Source of the DNA: Bog-877 sp049518775
GTDB taxonomy: Bacteria > Chloroflexota > Dormibacteria > Aeolococcales > Bog-877
Direction of reading: 5' to 3'
Assembly: GCA_049518775.1 (NCBI GenBank)
Contig: JBEKRL010000051.1
Span: forward strand, 1 to 13,739
DNA: 13,739 nt
A program made the translations under genes and the position numbers. Shown here piece by piece: positions 1-6,324 of the stretch. The notes below the pieces were generated by a model. It ran no database searches and had not been told where the DNA came from. It saw only the letters and a list, made by a program, of their open reading frames with translations. Each line of letters begins with the position of its first letter. Position 1 is the first letter of the stretch.

Positions 1-81
1 CGGGTACTCACCCCCATGCTCCAGCACCATCCGTACCGCTCGCTCCCGCAGCTCCTGCGGGTACCTGGTCGGGCTTTCCAT
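1..81 (-). CDS. IS3-family transposase OrfA, amino-terminal 27 residues (partial)
   Basis: The reading frame starts at ATG 79-81 and runs off the left edge. It encodes MESPTRYPQELRERAV followed by RMVLEHGGEYP. This is the opening of IS3/IS911-type OrfA proteins, where a short basic 'YPxELRERAVRMV' segment begins the DNA-binding helix-turn-helix. OrfA normally binds the element's ends and is joined to the DDE integrase OrfB by programmed frameshifting; neither the rest of OrfA nor OrfB is visible. An AGAGGA lies seven bases before the ATG. A second ATG slightly upstream is in another frame. Whether the full element is intact cannot be judged from here. Confidence 0.8.
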   Translation of the reverse strand, partial: MESPTRYPQELRERAVRMVLEHGGEYP

Positions 82-131
82 CTCTCCATCCTCTCAACGA
101 ATGGAGTCTCCAGGTTTCCCGGGGCGGTTCA
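1..131 (-). mobile_element. IS3-family insertion sequence, 5' end only, cut by the window edge
   Basis: The minus strand from base 131 begins TGAACCGCCCCGGGAAACC and continues GGAGACTC. This looks like the terminal inverted repeats I recall for actinobacterial IS3-family elements, which start with TGA. About 50 bp further in is a ribosome-binding-like AGAGGA and then an ATG opening a typical IS3 OrfA amino terminus. The rest of the element, including its other end, lies outside the window, so target duplication cannot be tested; the bases just outside the proposed end are GGG (132-134). The exact boundary is inferred from the repeat-like sequence. Confidence 0.72.
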
Positions 132-191
132 GGGGATCACGACGCCGAAGCGGGGCGGCGGTGCCTCACCACTGGACCCACCTGGTGGCTC

Positions 192-2369
192 CTACTGGAG
201 AACAACCGCCATGTCAGCGTAGACACCGTAGACACTCTGGAAGGTGCTCATGGGAACCCACTGATCCTGTCCGTAGTACTCGGCACCATCACCGCCCACC
301 GGCCAGGGATTGTCGATCAGGACCGAGTTGTTGTCGATCCCGACGATCAGCACCACGTGCTCGTCCGGGCCTGCCCAGGGCCAGGTGTGGACCCCATTGG
401 TCAGCCAGGTGGTGCCGTGGTCAACATGGAAGTCGAAGGTGACCCACACCTCCACCGGATGGTTCTGATCGACGTAGTCGTAGACCGCGGTCGGGCTGAT
501 GTCCTCTCCGGCTGCGATCACATCGCCCCCGAGCAGGTCGGCGGCGTCGACGATGGCGCCGTAGTAGGTGCCTGGCTCATAGCCAGCCGCCTCACGGCCA
601 TTGGGCGGGCCCACGAAGTTGACCATGGGATCCGCCTTGGTGTAGGCGGGACCGATTCCAGGCACGCTCTCATTGACCCCCTCGGCATCGAGCACCTGCT
701 GCTGCGTCACGGAGATGCCTTCGTGTGAGAGGCCCATCTCCAGGGAGGCCTCCTCACAGCTCATGCCGTAGATCTGGGCTGAGTAGGTCACCCCGGACAC
801 CAGCACGGTGGCATTGGAGAGGACGCTGGTGCTGGCGCTCACCGACTGGTAGGCGCCTGCCGTGCTCGCCCACACCGCCAACCCGTAGGTCCCCGGGGCC
901 CAGTTGCTGGTGTCATAACTGTAGCCACCGTCACTGGTCCAACTTTGTGCCAGCACCCAGGCTGAGCTGTACGACGGCTGATACCAGTATTCATAGCTGA
1001 CCGCAGCGGGACAGCTGGAGCCGGCGGTGACAGCCATCGGAGTCCCCTGGGTGGCGGTGGTGGCGCCCGGATTGAGGCTGGCTGACGTGCAGGGCGCAAC
1101 GGCTGGCGGGCCCGGCGTTCCCTCTGGCTCGAAGAAGCCGAAGACGTCAACTATCGCGTCGGCCGTGCCCCGGTCGTTGTAGATGTTCGTCTCACCCTCA
1201 CTGCTGAGGGCAGTTATCACCAAGTTGGGCACGGTTTGATTGGCGCTGAAGTTGGCATCGGAGGTGGTCGGCGTCGTCTGCTCGGGAACAAGACTGAAGT
1301 AGCTGGACTCCGTGGCATCGGTCGAGGTCAGGTTGGCGACTATGGCGTTGGCGATCGAGCTGATGCCGTCAACTCCCGCCAGCTGCTCCGGCAGGTAGCT
1401 GTTCGCCCCCGGGGTTCCGGCGTCAATCCTGGTGTCGAGCACTCTGATCGGGCTCATCGGGTAGAAGAGGCTGGCGTTGCTGGGGGTGCTGGTGCCATCA
1501 GCGAAGTAGCCGACAACGTCCACCACCAGATCGGCGTCCCCCTGAGAGTTGTAGATGCTCACCTCTCCTGAGGCGCCGACAGGGACGATCACGCGGTTGG
1601 CCACCGTGTCGCCCGGCCACCAGTTGAGGTTGGAGGCCAGGGGCAGGGCGCCCCCGCCCGGGAAGGCCGTGAGGTAGCTGTACTGTGTGGTGTCGGTCAC
1701 GGTGACGTTGAGAGCGGCGGCCTCCACTCCGGCGGACGGGACGCCGCCCTCGCCGTCGACCTGAACGTTCAGGGTTCCTCTTGGCGTCAGTGGGTCTCCA
1801 CTGTTGGGCTCGCCGCTGCCGGCCCTGGTGTCGGTGATCCGGGCCGGGTTCAAGGCGACATAGCTGCCCGCGGTGCTGCTGGACGAACTGGCCTCGAAGT
1901 ACCCTTCCAGGTCAACGATCACCGCGACCGTGCCGGCGGCATTGTAGATCGTGACCTGGCCGTTGACTCCAACTGGGACTACGGTCAGGTTGGCGACGGT
2001 TTCTCCGGAAGAGAAGTTCAGGTTGGATACATTGGGAGTGCTCTCTCCAGCCGCAAACACGGTGAGGTAGCTGGGGCTGGTCGGGTCCGAGGCAGTGACA
2101 TTCAGCACCACCGCGGTGGCGGCCGTCGGCACCGAGTCGATGCCAGTGACCGTGAGATTCTCGGTGCTGTTGTTCCCCACCGGGTCTCCGCTGAGCCTGG
2201 TGTCCAGGATCCGGTACGGCGCCAGGGGCACATAGGAACTGCCTGCCTCGCTTCCGGCCCTGGCTGAAGTGGGATTGGCCAGGCCCAGCGCCAGCGCACC
2301 CAGGACCGCGGTGAGAGACACGCCGGCTCGCACTGCCGAGGCCAATTTGCTGGACATCCTTCGCCGCAC
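192..2369 (-). CDS. Secreted repeat protein with C-terminal C39-like cysteine peptidase domain
   Basis: The product is 725 aa. It has a Sec signal peptide: basic residues to about 14, a hydrophobic core at 15-31, and likely cleavage after AxA near residue 38. Three repeats of about 115 residues follow (about 45-158, 169-289, 302-413). Each opens with P-x-R-[IV]-x-DTR and ends [IV]VD-x-x-G-[YF]F, with internal NVT/NLT and IYN strands. This is a surface or extracellular beta-rich repeat seen in Actinomycetota and Dormiibacterota. Residues about 427-507 resemble an Ig-like module rich in Trp and Tyr. The last 200 residues look like Peptidase_C39_2: Cys538 in YGMSCEEAS, His671 in DEHVVLIVGID, then LIDNPW (Asp686/Asn687). 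The role is probably an exported thiol peptidase or bacteriocin-type processing fold; the substrate is unknown. The start is GTG 2369; ATG at 2357 (residue 5) is equally possible and keeps the signal peptide. Confidence 0.88.
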   Translation of the reverse strand: MRRRMSSKLASAVRAGVSLTAVLGALALGLANPTSARAGSEAGSSYVPLAPYRILDTRLSGDPVGNNSTENLTVTGIDSVPTAATAVVLNVTASDPTSPSYLTVFAAGESTPNVSNLNFSSGETVANLTVVPVGVNGQVTIYNAAGTVAVIVDLEGYFEASSSSSTAGSYVALNPARITDTRAGSGEPNSGDPLTPRGTLNVQVDGEGGVPSAGVEAAALNVTVTDTTQYSYLTAFPGGGALPLASNLNWWPGDTVANRVIVPVGASGEVSIYNSQGDADLVVDVVGYFADGTSTPSNASLFYPMSPIRVLDTRIDAGTPGANSYLPEQLAGVDGISSIANAIVANLTSTDATESSYFSLVPEQTTPTTSDANFSANQTVPNLVITALSSEGETNIYNDRGTADAIVDVFGFFEPEGTPGPPAVAPCTSASLNPGATTATQGTPMAVTAGSSCPAAVSYEYWYQPSYSSAWVLAQSWTSDGGYSYDTSNWAPGTYGLAVWASTAGAYQSVSASTSVLSNATVLVSGVTYSAQIYGMSCEEASLEMGLSHEGISVTQQQVLDAEGVNESVPGIGPAYTKADPMVNFVGPPNGREAAGYEPGTYYGAIVDAADLLGGDVIAAGEDISPTAVYDYVDQNHPVEVWVTFDFHVDHGTTWLTNGVHTWPWAGPDEHVVLIVGIDNNSVLIDNPWPVGGDGAEYYGQDQWVPMSTFQSVYGVYADMAVVLQ

Positions 2370-2631
2370 AGTGAGCCGACTCTATGACCCAGCGACTCAA
2401 GGATCGGGATTCATGCTGCGACAAGGTTGCGACGATCGATAAGGGGAGACCGTGAGGCGTCGTCCCCCGGCGTCCGCGTCAACGCCACCAATCCATTTCC
2501 GGGCCGCCCGCCCGCCGCACCAGTCCGCTGGACACTTGCTTGGCGGCCTAGTGCCCTGACCGACATAGGTGAATAGGTGGCCAGCGCCAGACCGGACTCA
2601 CCAGAGTGCGGCCGCGCGGGCGCGTTGCCAC

Positions 2632-2661
2632 CAGGCTGTGGCTCCCGGAAGCCACAGCCTG
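2632..2661 (-). terminator. Strong hairpin downstream of the ThDP enzyme gene
   Basis: A perfect 12-bp stem (2632-2643 with 2650-2661) closes a six-base loop, about 50 bases past the stop codon at 2713. No T-run follows on either strand, so it fits a GC-type terminator without a U-tract, as is frequent in high-GC bacteria, or an mRNA 3'-end stabiliser. Confidence 0.55.
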
Positions 2662-2688
2662 ATCCCACCTCGGCGTGGTCGCCGGGCA

Positions 2689-2707
2689 GGCCCGGGGAGA
2701 CCGGGCC
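2689..2707 (-). terminator. Second hairpin directly after the ThDP enzyme stop codon
   Basis: A 7-bp GGCCCGG/CCGGGCC stem with a five-base loop begins six bases past the TAG stop at 2713-2715. With the larger stem at 2632-2661 it makes a tandem hairpin pair ending the transcript. Confidence 0.45.
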
Positions 2708-2712
2708 CACCC

Positions 2713-4365
2713 CTACATCAGGCCCAGCTCGTCAAGACCCCGCAGGAGGTTGCTGACCACCTTGGGGTCGGAGCGGGCGTCGATCACGCAGGGCACCCCG
2801 TTCCGGGCGACATCGAAGGCGCGGCGGAGCGCCGCCGAGAACTCCTCTTGAGTTGAGGCCCGTTCTCCCCAGCCACCCAGCGAGGTCGCCAGGGCGGCGT
2901 GATCTATCTCCCGGCCCACCTGGTCTCGGCTGGTCCCGGGCCCTCGCCACACCCCGTTGTTGACCACCACCGCCACCAGACCCACCTTCTGGGTGGCGGC
3001 AGTCTGGATCTCCATGGCGGAGAACCCGAAGGCCCCGTCACCGCTGAAGAGCAGCACCGCCCGCTCGGGATGGGCGAGGCCGCCTCCGATCGCGAAGGGG
3101 AGACCTACCCCCAGCGTGCCCAGCGCGGAGCCGATCAGCATGTTGGTGCCGGGCGCGTGAGCCCGGGAGAAGGCAATGCCCCAGGTGACGCTGCTGCCGC
3201 CGTCCGACACCCACAACCCGGGCCTGGCCTGCTCCTCGAAGATCGTCGCCGCCTCCTTGGCAAGCCAACCGGCATGCAGTGGCGAAGCGGGCTCCTCTGT
3301 CTCGGAAGCCCAGAGCTCCTGACTGGCGGCGGCCGCCGACTGAGCCTGAGCCTGCCAGTCAGACCAGCGCTCGGGCGGGTCTGTCCAGGAGTCGGTGAGC
3401 ATATCCAGGGTGGCCGCCACGTCACCCGCGAGAGCCAGCTGGGGCGCCCTCGGACCTCCCAGGTGCTCGGGGCGAAGGTCGAGCTGGACCACCACCTGGT
3501 CCTCGCCGAAGAGTGGGGTCCGGCCGTACATGAGGTTGGCGTTGAAGCGGGAGCCGAGTACAAGGGCCAGGGACGCCCAGGCGAGGGCGGCGCCCCCGTG
3601 CACCAGGCTGCCCAGGCACAGCGGGTGGTCGTCGTCGACCAGACCTCGGGCCGCACTGGTGGTGGTCAAAGGGATCCCGGTGCGTTCCAGGAAGCGGCGC
3701 AATGCCACCCCGGACCCGGAGAAGAACGCTCCGGACCCTGCCACCACCAGAGGTCGTTCCGCCTCCCGCAGGAGACGGACCAGCACCTCCAGGTCGGCGG
3801 TGGGTGGCACGCAACGCGGGGCCGGAGGCAGCCAGCCCCCGCCCTCGGACTCGGCGCTCTGGGCCAGGATGTCCTCCGGTACCTCCAGGTAGGCGACGCC
3901 CGGATTGCCCCAGGAGGCCTGCCGGACCGCCTCAGCGACGTATTCGGGGATCCGTCCTGGCTCGAGGCACTCCTCGCTCCACTTCGAGAGCGGGGCGGCC
4001 ACCGCGAGCTGGTCGAGGTCCTGGACCGCGCCCAGACCCCGCTTGGAGACGGCGGTGCGACCGGCCAGGACGACGACCGGCGCTCCCGCGGCGTTGGCCT
4101 CGGCCATTCCGGCCAGGGCGGCAGCCAGTCCCGGACCGGCGGTCACCATGGCGAAGCCCGGCCGACCCGTGGCCAGCGCCCAGCCCTCGGCCATCAGCAC
4201 GGCGTTCTCCTCATGCCGGACATTGACCACCTTGGTCCCCACCCGCCGGCAGGCATTGAGCGCGCCAGCGATGTGACTTCCCGGAAGCGCGAAGAGGGTG
4301 TCGCCACCGCCGTGGGCAATCGCCTCCGCCATCAGCTCGGCCCCGGTCCGCTTCGCGTCTGCCAT
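2713..4365 (-). CDS. Thiamine-diphosphate-dependent enzyme, acetolactate synthase-like, orphan
   Basis: The enzyme has 550 aa, the usual length for the ThDP decarboxylase/acetolactate synthase superfamily, and three domains. The N-terminal PYR domain has GDTLFALPGSH and VRHEENAVLMAEG; the first Glu of RHEE is the ThDP-activating residue (residue 52 from this start). The central domain, near residues 195-330, has LVVAGSGAF. The C-terminal PP domain has the cofactor motif GDG (about 442-444) ending at NN (about 469-470). Reactions in the family act on 2-oxo acids or acyl-CoA; the substrate cannot be read from the sequence. No regulatory small subunit (ilvN) or ketol-acid reductoisomerase lies beside it, so biosynthetic acetohydroxyacid synthase is unlikely. 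The start at 4365 is preferred because AGGAGG sits five bases upstream; ATG at 4380 has no ribosome-binding site and would make 555 aa. Confidence 0.92.
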   Translation of the reverse strand: MADAKRTGAELMAEAIAHGGGDTLFALPGSHIAGALNACRRVGTKVVNVRHEENAVLMAEGWALATGRPGFAMVTAGPGLAAALAGMAEANAAGAPVVVLAGRTAVSKRGLGAVQDLDQLAVAAPLSKWSEECLEPGRIPEYVAEAVRQASWGNPGVAYLEVPEDILAQSAESEGGGWLPPAPRCVPPTADLEVLVRLLREAERPLVVAGSGAFFSGSGVALRRFLERTGIPLTTTSAARGLVDDDHPLCLGSLVHGGAALAWASLALVLGSRFNANLMYGRTPLFGEDQVVVQLDLRPEHLGGPRAPQLALAGDVAATLDMLTDSWTDPPERWSDWQAQAQSAAAASQELWASETEEPASPLHAGWLAKEAATIFEEQARPGLWVSDGGSSVTWGIAFSRAHAPGTNMLIGSALGTLGVGLPFAIGGGLAHPERAVLLFSGDGAFGFSAMEIQTAATQKVGLVAVVVNNGVWRGPGTSRDQVGREIDHAALATSLGGWGERASTQEEFSAALRRAFDVARNGVPCVIDARSDPKVVSNLLRGLDELGLM

Positions 4366-4370
4366 CTCCA

Positions 4371-4376
4371 CCTCCT
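4371..4376 (-). promoter_or_regulatory. Ribosome-binding site that decides the ThDP enzyme start
   Basis: The minus strand reads AGGAGG, then five bases, then ATG at 4363-4365. The site overlaps the codons of the longer alternative start at 4380, so both starts cannot use it. Confidence 0.7.
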
Positions 4377-4669
4377 CCATCCGATCGGCGGCCCGTCCCG
4401 CAGGCTGCGCAGGCCTTCAGGATGAGGCCTTGGGACGGCGCGCGGGACCGGGAAAACCACCGGCGGAACAAGGTGGGTTCCGCAGCCGCACCCCGGTGGC
4501 TGCCACGGCCGAGCCTTTTTCCGACCATACGCGAGACGCCCGGCGAGTGGCCAGTCGGGCAGCCCGGGGATCTCCAACCCCAACCACTTCCCGCCTCCGA
4601 CCCAACTGTGCGGTTCTCCGCCGCAGGCCTGCTGGACGCTCAGAGGGAGCGCTGTCGGTGCCGCGCGGT

Positions 4670-4840
4670 ACCGACGATCGCGTGGGGAGACCGCCACCAG
4701 GCCAGCTGGGAGAGCGCGTGGAACCTGCTGGCAACAGCGCCGCAGTGATGCTCACCAGGGGCGCACTTCAGCAGGCTGGCCTCATCAAGCGTCAGCCTGG
4801 CCACAGGGAAATCGTGGACCGCCACGGACTGGCGAGCATC
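4670..4840 (+). pseudogene. Possible Crp/Fnr-family helix-turn-helix remnant
   Basis: The plus frame reads TDDRVGRP, then LGERV, then RGALQQAGLIKRQPGHREI and VDRHGLASIA. Crp/Fnr-type winged-helix domains have the same order: MTxDRVG, an LTQExLAxxLG helix, a recognition helix ending LQxAGLI, then the wing (RGxIxILDRxGLE). The expected cyclic-nucleotide-binding domain is not recognisable upstream, and the spacing needs an indel. It overlaps, on the opposite strand, the segment that could be a NUDIX C-terminus, so at most one reading is likely to be historically right. Confidence 0.25.
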
Positions 4841-4925
4841 GCCGGGCCATCCGCTCTGAATTGGGTCGTGTCACGCCGTCGGCGCCCCAACGCGTTCGCG
4901 ACGGCGCCACCAGCACCCCAGCCGG

Positions 4926-5072
4926 CCCTGGACTGGCTGGGCTGCGCTCCCCCTCGAGGCCGCCCTTGGGGACGGCCCAGATTGGGGTGCCGGTGGGGCC
5001 GAGGGCGTCTGACGGGCGCAGTTGCGGGAACGTCCGGCCGGGGGACACTCCCTTGGCAGCGGATACCGCGGC
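4926..5072 (-). pseudogene. NUDIX hydrolase-like remnant
   Basis: The minus strand encodes SAAKGVSPGRTF, then QLRPSDALGPTGTP, then IWAVPKGGLEGE. The pattern SAGGV ... LIRPSD ... WALPKGGLE-GE is the amino-terminal half of a NUDIX domain leading into the Nudix box (GX5EX7REUXEEXGU). After the GLEGE segment the REUXEE half is missing in every frame, so the catalytic metal-binding helix is lost. In another frame further downstream, LTLDEASLL (about 4770-4805) resembles the PLDEA segment near NUDIX C-termini, which suggests a frameshift and deletion between them. The identification rests on motif recognition alone. The same DNA on the other strand gives a rival Crp-like reading near 4670-4840. Confidence 0.4.
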
Positions 5073-5639
5073 GCGCCGACCCCGGAGGCAGGTGCGATCC
5101 AGCCGATGGCCCAGCAGTCGAGTGGATCCTTGGGGCGGACCGCCCCGGTGGCCGGCCACCAGAGCTCACGACAACTCAAACCAGCCCACGCTCGATCATT
5201 CGGCGATGTAGCGAGTTACGAAGTGTTCGGCCGGAGCCCGCCTCCGGGCTGGAGCGCCCTCCTCCCCGAGCGCGAGATCTGGGTCAGCGTCTCCTGCGCC
5301 GGGGAGAGCGGTGCCCGCCGCTCAGGGCGTGGTTGCAGCGTGGCGGCGGCCGACGGCCGGCCCGAGGACGCGGATGGCGCGGGCCAGGCCCTAGGGGCCC
5401 GGCCCGGCCACGCTCGTCCGGGGGCGGTGGGTCTGCAGCGGAGGTAGCGCCCAGCCATCTCCCCCGGTCGGACCGGCCGGTACCTGGCTCCCGCCTCCTC
5501 GAGTCGGGGAGAGCGGCTCCGCCGCCAGGTCACGGGCGGCTCGCCCAAGGTCACACCGGCGCGCCTCAAACCCGACGACCGGCCCCCGAAGGGCTTCCGG
5601 ACCGAACCGGGATCGGCTGGTTGGAGCCCATGGGCGCCC

Positions 5640-5867
5640 TTGGCTGAGGCCGGATCCGGGGCGATCGGGGGTGCCGGTGGGATCGGAAGGAATGCCTGGC
5701 GCCGGAGGTGGGCCAGCCTCACTCATCGAGATGTCTTCCTGCTGAAGCACGATGAGGACAGCCTGATCGCCGTACCTGGCAGCCCCATGGGTCGCTGCTT
5801 GGAGATGGTTGAGAATCTGGCGAAGCGCGCCGCAGTGGGGGGACTGCGACTCAGACGCGCCGCCTGA
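5640..5867 (+). other. Unidentified coding-like frame, possible gene remnant
   Basis: This 75-codon plus frame starts at TTG and ends TGA. Its first 25 residues are Gly/Arg-rich and unconvincing. From about 5715 it reads HRDVFLLKHDEDSLIAVPG and MGRCLEMVENLAKRA, with mostly G/C third positions and a balanced, protein-like composition. I do not recognise a family. It may be the C-terminal scrap of a longer gene whose upstream part is unreadable. No ribosome-binding site or promoter stands out. Confidence 0.2.
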
Positions 5868-6142
5868 GCGCCAATGTCGCCCGGCTCGCCCCGCCAGCTG
5901 GGCTGGGCCGTGGGGCCACCCGTGAGGCGGACCAGGGAGTCCTCTGCCCCTTCCCGCTCCTGGATCCGCTGGGGCCCCTCCAGAGCGGCCAGCGCCAGCT
6001 CCTCGCCGGGTCGGTACTCATCGAGGCGCGCCCCGCCGGCGCGGTGGTTCCAGCCTAGAGCAAGGCTCTCCCCGCCGCCGCGACCCCGCTCGCGGATGGC
6101 ACCGGTCAGCCGTCCAAGGCCAAATTGGGGGGCCGGGCCAGC
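5723..6142 (-). other. Start-less open minus frame, possible decayed gene
   Basis: The frame is open for 139 codons between TAG (6143-6145) and TGA (5723-5725) but has no ATG, GTG or TTG near its upstream end. The part from about 6115 to 5900 reads LTGAIRERG, ESLALGWNHRAGGARLDEY and RPGEELALAALEGPQRIQE, with strong third-position G/C and an acidic, helix-like composition. The opposite-strand translation is Arg/Ser/Pro-rich, as a shadow should be. Immediately upstream in the same frame, PEVWVVLARHLAVAKT ends at the TAG, which may be the tail of another lost gene. No family is recognised. Confidence 0.22.
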
Positions 6143-6324
6143 CTAGGTCTTCGCAACGGCGAGGTGGCGAGCCAGCACCACCCAAACCTCCGGGGCAGGA
6201 CCTTCGAGAGCGGCCCAGCCTCGGGGACCACGGCCAGTGCCCCCACCAGGGGGATCGCCAGGTGCTCACTTCGGGTCCAGATCAGCTCAGGTGGGGCGGA
6301 CCCCGGGCAGCTCCCGCCAATCGC

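Larger units (their letters stand above)
2370..2712. other. Intergenic region between ThDP enzyme and C39-like gene
   Basis: This 343 bp contains no convincing gene. Its right part holds two hairpins downstream of the ThDP enzyme stop. Its left part must hold the promoter of the secreted C39-like gene. A TAGAGT that could serve as a -10 box lies on the minus strand at 2379-2384, but I see no good -35 at the right distance. A nearly repeated block (cataggtga, ataggtggc) lies at about 2566-2584. Confidence 0.5.
4381..6324. other. 1.9 kb tract without an intact gene, carrying decayed coding scraps
   Basis: No frame on either strand reads as a complete recognisable protein. Long open frames exist (for example plus 4298-5647 and minus 5216-5722), but their Arg/Pro/Gly/Ser-rich translations are what GC-rich non-coding DNA gives. 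Inside the tract are short segments with family-like motifs or good codon positions. They include a NUDIX-like fragment (minus, about 4926-5072), a Crp/Fnr-HTH-like fragment (plus, about 4670-4840), a weak LuxR-HTH-like fragment (plus, about 5259-5444), an unidentified plus frame ending at 5867, and an unidentified minus frame at 5723-6142. Together they suggest several genes decayed by indels rather than one functional locus. Confidence 0.5.

Noticed and set aside
2899..4425. A 508-codon open plus frame opposite the ThDP enzyme
   Set aside because: The ThDP enzyme has intact family motifs, while this frame is low-complexity Gly/His/Arg/Pro shadow.
4298..5647. A 449-codon plus frame over the empty tract
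   Set aside because: It begins inside the ThDP gene antisense and is mostly Arg/Pro/Gly. Only the piece at about 4670-4840 shows a family-like pattern, treated as a possible remnant.
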